Shown here: positions 7,529-14,242 of the stretch, in pieces
How the letters are laid out: each line of letters starts with the position of its first letter
How positions within the stretch are numbered: position 1 is the stretch's first letter
The notes under the pieces: generated by a model
Told to the model about the DNA's origin: nothing
Database searches by the model: none
The model's input: only the letters and a program-made list of their open reading frames with translations
Assembly: GCA_900546645.1 (NCBI GenBank)
Contig: URDR01000023.1
Location: 1-36,655 of the forward strand
DNA: 36,655 bases
Reading direction: 5' to 3'
DNA from: an uncultured Bacteroides sp.
GTDB lineage: Bacteria; Bacteroidota; Bacteroidia; Bacteroidales; Bacteroidaceae
Program-made: the position numbers and the translations under genes

Positions 7529-8416
7529 TCAGCGCAGACGCAAGATGTCGCCCACCTTCGGAGCCGGATCTTCCGGCTTCATTTTATTCATCTTATACAG
7601 ATTCTTCAGGCGGATGCCATACTTCTGTGAGATGGAATACATCGACTCACCTTCGCGTACCACATGAACAATATAATCCTTCGGTGCCTTCTTGTTTTTC
7701 TCTTCCAGATACATGATTTCTCCCCCCTTGAAGACATAATCCTTGGGCAACTCGTTATACTTGCGGAGTTTCTTGCTGCTCATATCCAGTTCCTTGCCCA
7801 AGCTCTTAAAGGTATCGCCCGGACGAGCCACCACATATACCATGCCGTTGGCAAGGTAAGTTTGATGCGGATTCGGATACTTCTCCATCCACTTCAGTCC
7901 GCCCTTCGTATCATACTTATTCAAATCGTATAACTCGATGATATTAATCAGCCGGTCGGCATACCGCGGATCGGTGGCATAGCCCGCACGTTTCAGTCCG
8001 CGTGCCCACCCCTTATAATCGGTAATCTTCAGGCGGAACAGGAAGGCATAACGCGCCCCGCTGCTCAAAAATTTGGAATGATCGCGGTAAGAATCCTTCA
8101 CGCTTTTATAGGCACGGAAGCACTCATTGGGCGCATCATCATTGGCACGCACCGAACGCCCGTTCCAGTTTCCCCCACACTTGATGCCGAAGTGATTGTT
8201 CGAGCGGCGTGCCAAGGAGCTTTTCCCTGCCCCCGACTCCAGCAACCCCTGCGCCAGCGTGATGCTCGCAGGAACACGGTAATGTTTCATCTCATTCACC
8301 GCAATCTCGCGGTAAGTCTTGATATAATCCTCATAAGCCTTGTTACGACGCTGAGCCGACAAGGGCAATATGAGCATCACTCCACACAGTATAAATACAT
8401 ATCTCAATGCTTTCAT
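7529..8416 (-). CDS. Secreted N-acetylglucosaminidase (GH73-type) with two LysM domains
   Basis: 295 residues. An N-terminal signal peptide (about 1-21, MKALRYVFILCGVMLILPLS) precedes a GH73 glucosaminidase domain (about 25-165), with the likely acid glutamate E60 in ITLAQGLLESGAGKSSLA and the NNHFGIKC, FRAYKSVKDSYRDHS and KRAGYATDPRYADRLI blocks. Two LysM domains (about 192-238 and 247-295) bind peptidoglycan. Family members cleave the glycan strand between GlcNAc and MurNAc, here probably in the periplasm or on the outer surface during growth or cell separation. It is monocistronic and divergent from cdd. Confidence 0.93.
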   Translation of the reverse strand: MKALRYVFILCGVMLILPLSAQRRNKAYEDYIKTYREIAVNEMKHYRVPASITLAQGLLESGAGKSSLARRSNNHFGIKCGGNWNGRSVRANDDAPNECFRAYKSVKDSYRDHSKFLSSGARYAFLFRLKITDYKGWARGLKRAGYATDPRYADRLINIIELYDLNKYDTKGGLKWMEKYPNPHQTYLANGMVYVVARPGDTFKSLGKELDMSSKKLRKYNELPKDYVFKGGEIMYLEEKNKKAPKDYIVHVVREGESMYSISQKYGIRLKNLYKMNKMKPEDPAPKVGDILRLR

Positions 8417-8484
8417 TCTCTCTGATTTAAACGAACGGACTCCTTGAGTGGAGTACGCTCAGACACATCTTTTTAATCGTGCAA

Positions 8485-8492
8485 CAAAGATA
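8485..8492 (-). promoter_or_regulatory. -7 box (TATCTTTG) of the glucosaminidase gene
   Basis: An exact TAnnTTTG match on the minus strand, 69 bases upstream of the start. A TTTG at 8510-8513 lies 17 bases further up, slightly close for a -33 element. Confidence 0.55.
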
Positions 8493-8552
8493 AAAAGATT
8501 TCTTTAAACCAAAACGCCCTGAATAAAGATTGACAACAAAATAGCGGATATC

Positions 8553-8575
8553 TGCCACTTACACGAGAAGTGGCA
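8553..8575. promoter_or_regulatory. Inverted repeat between the glucosaminidase gene and cdd
   Basis: TGCCACTT, 7 bases, AAGTGGCA: an 8-bp perfect inverted repeat midway between the two divergent promoters. It is placed like an operator, but no regulator is known. Confidence 0.3.
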
Positions 8576-8644
8576 CATAGAGGCCTTTCCCGAAAAACGC
8601 CTAAAATAATGCCCGAAAAAGAGAAGAAAACACAAGAATTTTCT

Positions 8645-8652
8645 TACATTTG
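8645..8652 (+). promoter_or_regulatory. cdd: -7 box (TACATTTG) of cdd
   Basis: An exact TAnnTTTG match, 105 bases before the chosen cdd start, giving a leader of roughly 100 nt. No TTTG at the -33 position. Confidence 0.55.
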
Positions 8653-8757
8653 TATAATCAGTCACCAAGCTCCACATGCCTGCTTCCGGGGCATCAGCAA
8701 AAAGGAAGCCGCCGAAAGGAAACGGAGCTTAAATCAGTAATCACAAAAACAAGAGCC

Positions 8758-9246
8758 ATGAAAGAAATCCAAATCCCAGTATGTATCCGTTCATTCAGCT
8801 TTGAAGAACTCTCTCCAGAAGACCGCCAGCTGATAGAAGAAGCTAAAAAAGCAACCAGCCGGAGCTATTCTCCCTACTCTCACTTTGCCGTAGGGGCTGC
8901 CATACGGCTGAAAAACGGAATGATTCTCACCGGAAGTAATCAGGAGAACGCTGCCTATCCGTCGGGACTCTGTGCCGAACGGACCGTTTTGTTTTATGCC
9001 AGTGCGCAATACCCCGACCAGCCGGTGCAGGTGCTTGCCATCGCAGCCCGAAACGAGAACGGATTCCTGCAGACTCCCATTCCTCCCTGCGGTGCCTGCC
9101 GTCAGGTGATGCTGGAAACCGAACAGCGCCATCACACAGCTCTGCGCATCTTGCTTTACGGAGAAAAATACATCTATGAAATCGAGGGAACCAAAACCTT
9201 AATGCCGCTGTCTTTCGGAGAAGAATTTCTTTCTTCTGAACCCTAA
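8758..9246 (+). CDS. cdd: Cytidine deaminase
   Basis: 162 residues from the ATG at 8758 (MKEIQIPVCIRSFSFEELSP). The frame is open further up, to a TTG inside the -7 box, but that extension would start before the transcript. Cdd hydrolyses cytidine and deoxycytidine to the uridine forms in pyrimidine salvage. The zinc site is complete: C72-A-E74 in PSGLCAERTVLF, with E74 as the catalytic proton carrier, and C111 and C114 in PPCGACRQV. The SPYSHFAVGAA and SNQENAAYPSG substrate-binding segments are also present. It is slightly longer than the 130-residue homotetrameric enzymes, with a short N-terminal extension. It is alone in its unit. Confidence 0.95.
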   Translation: MKEIQIPVCIRSFSFEELSPEDRQLIEEAKKATSRSYSPYSHFAVGAAIRLKNGMILTGSNQENAAYPSGLCAERTVLFYASAQYPDQPVQVLAIAARNENGFLQTPIPPCGACRQVMLETEQRHHTALRILLYGEKYIYEIEGTKTLMPLSFGEEFLSSEP

Positions 9247-9248
9247 AA

Positions 9249-9309
9249 AAAACGAATATTCGTTTTATATCATACGCTTTGACGATTCAGACGCATCGTC
9301 AAAGCGTAT
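9249..9309 (+). terminator. Two hairpins after cdd
   Basis: The 18-base perfect palindrome AAAACGAATATTCGTTTT at 9249-9266 ends in four T and may be the cdd terminator. Six bases later a 15-bp perfect stem (9272-9286 with 9295-9309, 8-base loop) follows without a T tract; it overlaps the tail of the decayed gene on the other strand. Confidence 0.5.
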
Positions 9310-9537
9310 TGAATGTAACGATAATCACAACGCGGAGCATCCGGATGAGCCGTGTGATATGCCTCAATAGCTACATCAGCTTATCAACCGTAGTCTGACT
9401 GTTTAAGTCGCTGCAGTGCGCTTACTGCAATCTGCCGAGCCTTCTTGCATACCTACCCCCTGAGGATTTTCACCGGATGCATCAGCTAAAGCACCCCCCG
9501 ACCTCTCACAGGGGAAATTCTCGTGAATATTTGTCTT
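9270..9537 (-). pseudogene. Decayed gene remnant of unknown family
   Basis: Minus-strand reading gives protein-like text broken into pieces: about 9430-9537 reads KTNIHENFPCERSGGALADA then SGENPQGVGMQ; a frame change near 9437 continues ARQIAVSALQRLKQSDYG, meets TGA TAA, and resumes in the same frame as ADVAIEAYHTAHPDAPRCDY then RYIQYALTMRLNRQSV before a TGA. Composition and phrasing look like real coding sequence with one frameshift and two adjacent stops. I do not recognise the family. It sits between cdd and a broken transposase, which fits erosion next to a mobile element. A chance open reading cannot be fully excluded. Confidence 0.4.
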
Positions 9538-9597
9538 TATCTGATTATAAAATATGTATCCCTTTTTTATCAATAGTCCGTTAAAAAATAGCCAAGC

Positions 9598-10363
9598 CTA
9601 AGCGGCTCTGGCGGTAAATAAAATGAGTTCTTTGAAAAGTTTGTCAATAACTTGCGGGTCTGGGCTAATCCCAAACACGCAAATAAATCGTTCAAGCATA
9701 TAAGCATTGTGTATGAAAGACTTGCAGGAGGATATGGAATAGGTTATTCCGAGTCTCTTACATGCCGCTTTGGCCAAGTTGATAGCTGCAAGCGACGCAT
9801 TGAAGTGCGTCTGCAACCACCGTTCTTGATATGCTCTGTATCTTGTCTTTTCTACTGATAAGATAGCTGCTGTACCAGTCAACGAGGTTCTTGTCCATAT
9901 TATCCAAGGTTTTGCAATCTGGCGTCTGAATGGAGCCTAAAGTCATGCATTCATGGTTGTCGATGTCAATGACACCGATGCCCATGATTTCCAGTCCACG
10001 CTTGTACTCTCCTGCACAACCAGACCAGAAGTAACCTATCCAAGGTGTCTTCTTGCCTGATTTGGGGATATAGGAAGGATCGATGGCAATGGCTTTTCTT
10101 TTGCCTGTGAGATGCTTGCTGATGATAGAGCCGTTGAACGCAAACCAGTCGAAAGTTTCATGCTCAAAAAGGTTACGATAAGTCTGTTCTGAGAAACAGC
10201 CATATCTGCCCAATTGGAGGAAGTTTATACGATCTGGGATAGCCATGAATAATTTCATGGTGTCCATGAACGTTTTTTCAAAAGGTTTTTGTATATTCAC
10301 GACTGATTTGAGAGCCGACAGGCACTCAGATTGGTATTGCATAAGGAGTGTTTCTTTAGTCAT
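9598..10363 (-). pseudogene. IS4-like DDE transposase with internal deletion and frame break
   Basis: The 5' frame (from the ATG at 10363) carries the N-terminal half of a DDE transposase: MTKETLLMQYQSECLSALKS at the start, the first catalytic Asp in AIDPSYIPKSGKKT and the second in SRTVVADA. Directly after VVADA the text jumps, in a different frame, to FNASLAAINLAKAACKRLGI, which is the C-terminal end of the same family. The intervening piece, where the family has its YREK-like segment with the catalytic Glu, is absent. So an internal deletion near 9800 removed perhaps 150 or more residues and broke the frame; the element cannot move itself. Possible ends begin CGTTA at about 9579 and, inverted, about 10405, but the match is weak and no target duplication was established. 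Confidence 0.8.
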
Positions 10364-10523
10364 AATCAGAAGAGTTAGGAGACTTCTAATTTACTAAAAA
10401 CTAACGAATTGTGCAACACTTTTTCACCTTTATTGTCAGCAGGTTAACACACTTTTTTCAGCACATTTCTTCATGCTTAACCATTCGTTTTGACAACATT
10501 TCAATGACCTCTTTAGTGTTTCC

Positions 10524-10543
10524 GAACCAGCTTTTACTGGTTC
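10524..10543 (+). terminator. Orphan hairpin followed by T-rich tract
   Basis: GAACCAG, 6 bases, CTGGTTC is followed by a T-rich run to about 10565. It resembles a plus-strand terminator, yet no plus-strand gene precedes it here. It may be left over from a lost gene or insulate the next gene. The rest of 10364-10520 shows no gene. Confidence 0.4.
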
Positions 10544-10563
10544 TGTTGTTTAACTTTTAATTT

Positions 10564-10583
10564 TTCGGTAAAAATTTACCGAA
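10564..10583. repeat. TTCGGTAAA palindrome upstream of the YhcG-like gene
   Basis: TTCGGTAAA, AA, TTTACCGAA: 9-bp perfect arms, 38 bases before the -7 box. The TCGGTA...TACCGA core recurs twice inside the following gene. Confidence 0.6.
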
Positions 10584-10620
10584 GTATTGATATGCTAATA
10601 CGTGAATCAAAATTTATCAG

Positions 10621-10628
10621 TAATTTTG
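10621..10628 (+). promoter_or_regulatory. -7 box (TAATTTTG) of the YhcG-like gene
   Basis: An exact TAnnTTTG match 24 bases before the start codon at 10652. No good -33 element is seen. Confidence 0.5.
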
Positions 10629-10651
10629 TTATCAATTAATATAACTCCGAT

Positions 10652-11830
10652 ATGAAAGAGAATAAATTAACAATAACTCAATATAATCATGCCGCTGAAG
10701 TAATCAAGACAGCAATCCTCCAAGGGCAATATGAAGCATTGAAAGATGAAAACAGAATACAACTTGCTGTGTATTTCTGCATAGGTAAATATGTGTGTGA
10801 AAATTCTAGGTCAGGAAAATGGGGAACAGGGGCATTGACAACTATAAGTAATAGGCTCAGAAAAATATTGCCTGGATTGAGAGGCTTTTCCGCTGAGAAT
10901 CTCAAAAAGATGAGGCTATTCTATGAGGCGTGGACAATGCTTGATAATACTTCCTCTGTATCTGATGAAAACAATTCGGTAATCGCGATTACCGAATTAA
11001 GCAATGCCTCAGAATCGGTAATTGAAAATACCGAAATGCAGGAAATAGATATTTATCATACTATGATAATTCCTAATACATTGGATTTTCCTGCGGCTGA
11101 GTTCTTAGCAGTGCCATTTACGCACCATTCAAGAATACTAAGCAAAGCCAAAACAATTGAGGAACGTTATTATTATATTCGTCGTTGTGCACAAGAACAT
11201 ATGTCTGTAGATGCAATTGTTCGTTTGATGAACGATAATGCTTATGAGAGACAAGCATCTCTGCCAAATAACTTTTCCAAAAATATTTTAGATGCGAAGG
11301 AGGCTCGAAAGGCTGTAATGATGTTCAAAGATGAATACACCCTTGATTTCCTGAATGTAGAAGAGATTGGAGAACGCGATTCCGAAGATATTGATGAGCG
11401 TGTTGTTGAACAACAGGTTATTCAGAATATTAAGAAATTTATTATGACTTTTGGACATGACTTCGCTTTTATTGGTAATCAATATCATTTAGAAGTATAT
11501 GGCGTGGAACATTTTCCGGATTTACTTTTCTTCAACCGTGAATTAAACGCTATGGTTTGCGTGGAGTTAAAGACAGGTTCTTTTAAATCCAGCTATCTTG
11601 GTCAGTTAATGACATATTTGAGAATACTTGACGATCATGTAAAAAAATCACATGAAAACCCGACAATTGGTATACTACTATGTAAAGAAGCAAACCGAGA
11701 ATACGTCGAATATGTCATTCAAGATTATGGTAAACCTATGGGAGTCGCTACTTATACAACTTCTAATGATATGCCGGAAAAAATCAGAAAAGCACTACCG
11801 AAAATAGAGGATTTAAAGAAATTATTGTAG
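10652..11830 (+). CDS. YhcG/DUF1016-family PD-(D/E)XK nuclease-like protein
   Basis: 392 residues. The N-terminal DUF1016 helical domain (about 10-110) includes the family block LTTISNRLRKILPGLRGFSA and ENLKKMRLFYEAW. A variable linker (about 105-140) rich in N, S, E and I follows, then FLAVPFTHHSRILSKAKTIE and the link block MPNNF-like LPNNFSKNILDA. The C-terminal PD-(D/E)XK core has D290 in FPDLLFF and E305-L-K307 in VCVELKTGSFKSSYLGQL. The family is widespread, often near restriction or mobile genes, and a DNA-processing or defence role is suspected but the reaction is not established. Here it stands alone in AT-rich DNA beside a broken IS, which suggests acquisition. The linker is encoded by two palindromes sharing a core with one upstream of the gene. 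Confidence 0.9.
   Translation: MKENKLTITQYNHAAEVIKTAILQGQYEALKDENRIQLAVYFCIGKYVCENSRSGKWGTGALTTISNRLRKILPGLRGFSAENLKKMRLFYEAWTMLDNTSSVSDENNSVIAITELSNASESVIENTEMQEIDIYHTMIIPNTLDFPAAEFLAVPFTHHSRILSKAKTIEERYYYIRRCAQEHMSVDAIVRLMNDNAYERQASLPNNFSKNILDAKEARKAVMMFKDEYTLDFLNVEEIGERDSEDIDERVVEQQVIQNIKKFIMTFGHDFAFIGNQYHLEVYGVEHFPDLLFFNRELNAMVCVELKTGSFKSSYLGQLMTYLRILDDHVKKSHENPTIGILLCKEANREYVEYVIQDYGKPMGVATYTTSNDMPEKIRKALPKIEDLKKLL
10973..11034. repeat. Two TCGGTA...TACCGA palindromes inside the YhcG-like gene
   Basis: At 10973-10998 lies a 26-bp perfect palindrome with arms AATTCGGTAATCG and centre TCGCGA. At 11015-11034 TCGGTA and TACCGA flank 8 bases. Both fall in the linker between the two domains (about residues 108-128) and keep the reading frame. 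Confidence 0.8.
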
Positions 11831-12216
11831 CAACTGTTTGCTTATATTATAATGATATTTAATCCATTTTCATGGAAGATATTCTGACGAGAATTTGCTA
11901 TTACGCATATATTTCCCTACTGAGTCAACAAAATGTCCAACGTTCTTAAAGAAAATCAGACTATTTATTGACTCATAAGAGAAAATTTATATAAGTGAAC
12001 TATTGTTGTCCTTTAGAAAACTTGACAATAATGGGATATTTATGGTATCAATAAGGAGATAGAACTCTATATTTTAATTGAATATCAGTCTAATGTGTAA
12101 TTATTGTCGGTTCAAGAATGAAACTGCAACATTCATTTCATGATGAAAAACAGTAAAATGATATCCATTTGAGCGAAAAAGGAGGCAGTGATTAACATCA
12201 AAAAGACAGGGCTTGA
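11831..12216. other. AT-rich gap without a gene
   Basis: No convincing coding sequence on either strand. TGAGTCAA at 11921-11928 and its exact inverse TTGACTCA at 11968-11975 are 39 bases apart. ATTGTTGTC near 12002 is roughly inverted by GACAATAAT near 12024. Composition is markedly AT-rich, like the YhcG-like gene, and unlike the flanking core genes. Confidence 0.6.
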
Positions 12217-12246
12217 TTTGCTTTAAATAGAAAAATTGTATATTTG
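12217..12246 (+). promoter_or_regulatory. Promoter of the PNPOx-like gene
   Basis: TTTG at 12217-12220, 18 bases, TATATTTG at 12239-12246. Both match the Bacteroidetes elements. The start codon follows 62 bases later. Confidence 0.65.
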
Positions 12247-12308
12247 CAGTATATGGAACGAATTGGGGGAATGACATTAAAATCACCATCAGAAAAACAT
12301 AGAAAAAC

Positions 12309-12788
12309 ATGAAATTCAACAATGAAGAAATACGGCGGCAAGACCGTCTGCTGGATGAAAAGCGCGCTTTTGAGATTTTAAAAGATGGAGAGTACGGTGT
12401 ATTATCCATGCAAGAAGAGAATGGAGAAGGAGCTTATGGAGTTCCTTTGAGCTATGTATGGGACCGGGGTAATTCGATTTACATCCACTGCGCCCCTTCC
12501 GGACACAAGCTGCGCTGCCTGGATACCTGCAACAAAGTTTCCTTTTGCGTAGTAGGACGTACGCAGGTTATTCCCGAAAAGTTCACCACACTTTATGAAA
12601 GCATTCTGTTGAAATGTACCGCCCACCGCACGCTGCATGAAGCCGAGCGCATGTCTGCCCTTTCGCTGCTCATCAGCAAATACAGTCCGGAACACAAAGT
12701 TACCGGCATTGAATACGCCAACAGGTCATTTCACCGAACCGAAATCATCCGGTTAGATATTGAAGAAATCAGTGCCAAATCTAAATAG
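12309..12788 (+). CDS. Pyridoxamine 5'-phosphate oxidase-like flavoprotein (Nim-like group)
   Basis: 159 residues forming a split beta-barrel flavin-binding domain of the Pyridox_ox_2/Putative_PNPOx type. The order is typical: RRQDRLLDEKRAFEIL helix, YGVLSM strand, YGVPLSYVWD, then NSIYIHCAPSGHKLRCLD, which in the family contacts FMN, KVSFCVVGRTQVIP and FTTLYESILLKCTA. Related proteins include the nitroimidazole-resistance Nim reductases, but this sequence is only distantly similar and the family mostly holds uncharacterised FMN or F420/heme-binding reductases. It has its own promoter and terminator and lies at the right border of the accessory stretch. Confidence 0.88.
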   Translation: MKFNNEEIRRQDRLLDEKRAFEILKDGEYGVLSMQEENGEGAYGVPLSYVWDRGNSIYIHCAPSGHKLRCLDTCNKVSFCVVGRTQVIPEKFTTLYESILLKCTAHRTLHEAERMSALSLLISKYSPEHKVTGIEYANRSFHRTEIIRLDIEEISAKSK

Positions 12789-12790
12789 AC

Positions 12791-12829
12791 GAAAAGAGGT
12801 GATAAGCAAATGGCTTGTCACCTCTTTTC
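12791..12829. terminator. Bidirectional terminator
   Basis: A 17-bp stem with one mismatch (GAAAAGAGGTGA..AAGC against GCTT..TCACCTCTTTTC) and a 5-base loop, between the converging PNPOx-like and aminopeptidase genes. A-rich on the left, T-rich on the right, so it can serve both. Confidence 0.85.
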
Positions 12830-12851
12830 ATTCTCTTTCCGTTTATTTAAA

Positions 12852-14228
12852 TTACTGCTCAGGAGCAAACATCGGATCCCATGCCGGCAAACGAACCGGT
12901 TTCTGTTTCAAGATATCAAGCACCTTTTTAGGTACATATTTCTTCTCTACAGCCAGACGGAACATATATTCATTAAACCATTCATCCGTCATAATCATGT
13001 GACCGCGGAAGCCCGTATCACTTCCCCAGCTGTTTTCAACCATCCATTTCTTCGGCTTACCCGCTTTGTCAAGGTCAACCGCCATCAGCGTCATGGCATG
13101 AGTAGAGCCACTGGCAAAAGTCTGAATGCGCTGTTTCTTATTCATTGGAAAGTCTGTTCCCATAAGCGAAGCATAATCAAAATTATGGATATCAAGCATA
13201 CCTCTGTCACTGTCGGCAAACTTACCCACATCACAAGAGAAATACATCATTGTACTATCCTTAATAGAGGCGATAGCCATTTCTTTAATCTCCTCTACCG
13301 GAAGATTGACGTAAGTCCAGTTCTTTCCGTCGTACACATGGCGGTCATAGTCAATCTCATAACACTTATAATAATCACGGCTGGGGTCATTCATCACCAT
13401 CACGTAATTATTATCAAGGTCATTCCCAAGAAACTCCTGATAAAATGACTGAGGCGTATATTCCTTTTCCACTCCGTTCATTGTCCACTTAAACTTCTGG
13501 ACGGGTTCTCCCATCGCCAGTGCCAACATACGGTAAACCGTAGCAAGCATTTCAGTCTTCTTCTCCTCCAATGTTTTCGGCTTAGCTCCCGCAGCAGCCT
13601 CTTCACGAAGTTTCAAGCCATATTCACGAAGTTTTAAAGCTATCAGGTTGCTGATTTGCGAAGTATTCTCACTGCTATAGGTCTCCGGCATCACTGAAGA
13701 GGGAACAACTCCATACTTCATAATCAAATCGGATACACCGGTAAACTGCCCGCCATCGCCAATCGGATTCTTGAACAACCACTCCACCATCTTATCATCC
13801 ATTGGTTTATTGCGAGTATCAATGATACCCTGAAGAAACAGGTTGGCTTTTTCCAACTGATCATAAAAGAAGCAGTAGTTATGCGAAAATGTCATTTCAT
13901 CCAAACCATACTTGGCAATCATCTGCGCACGTAATACATTCAGTCCGGTAAACAGCCAGCAACGGCCAGATCGCTTCTGATCTGTAATGCCCTTCGAAAT
14001 AACTTTGTCCGAAAAATCGGTATCAAAGTTAGCCAAACGCTCCTGATTACGCGCCAATACAGCAATGCTCGTACCCGACATTGCATTATGAATCGCTTTA
14101 TCGGATGCAGTATGCTGGTAAGCTCCCTTTATACAAGTAAGCATATCCGGCGAAATTCCTCCCTCCTGTGCCTGCATGCTTAATGCCAAAGTTGCAAGGC
14201 AGGCTAATGTCATGTGTTTTTTCATCAT
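12852..14228 (-). CDS. Secreted C1B cysteine aminopeptidase (PepC/bleomycin hydrolase type)
   Basis: 458 residues with an N-terminal signal peptide (MMKKHMTLACLATLALSMQA). The papain-type catalytic set of the bleomycin-hydrolase branch is complete: Q84 and C90 in DQKRSGRCWLFTGLN, H377 in STHAMTLMAVD and N399 in WMVENSWGSDTG. Relatives are hexameric barrel aminopeptidases, usually cytosolic; in Bacteroidales exported forms are common and probably trim peptides in the periplasm. The protein ends FAPEQ. It starts 14 bases after the stop of nhaC and is likely cotranscribed. Two ATGs stand at the start; the first is used here. Confidence 0.95.
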   Translation of the reverse strand: MMKKHMTLACLATLALSMQAQEGGISPDMLTCIKGAYQHTASDKAIHNAMSGTSIAVLARNQERLANFDTDFSDKVISKGITDQKRSGRCWLFTGLNVLRAQMIAKYGLDEMTFSHNYCFFYDQLEKANLFLQGIIDTRNKPMDDKMVEWLFKNPIGDGGQFTGVSDLIMKYGVVPSSVMPETYSSENTSQISNLIALKLREYGLKLREEAAAGAKPKTLEEKKTEMLATVYRMLALAMGEPVQKFKWTMNGVEKEYTPQSFYQEFLGNDLDNNYVMVMNDPSRDYYKCYEIDYDRHVYDGKNWTYVNLPVEEIKEMAIASIKDSTMMYFSCDVGKFADSDRGMLDIHNFDYASLMGTDFPMNKKQRIQTFASGSTHAMTLMAVDLDKAGKPKKWMVENSWGSDTGFRGHMIMTDEWFNEYMFRLAVEKKYVPKKVLDILKQKPVRLPAWDPMFAPEQ

Positions 14229-14242
14229 ACTTTTTTCTCTTT

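Noticed and set aside
8650..8757. 36-residue N-terminal extension of Cdd from a TTG
   Set aside because: The TTG lies inside the -7 promoter box; the extension is not family-like and the region folds as a leader.
9470..9500. CCGGTGAAAATCC on the minus strand, reminiscent of a cobalamin riboswitch core
   Set aside because: The rest of the conserved B12-box architecture is absent, and the same bases read as coding text of the decayed gene.
9570..10410. Clear terminal inverted repeats of the broken IS
   Set aside because: Only a CGTTA start and scattered matches are seen; no target-site duplication could be confirmed by eye.
12810..13448. 212-codon plus-strand frame opposite the C1 aminopeptidase
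   Set aside because: It is antisense to a gene with a complete catalytic set and shows no domain.
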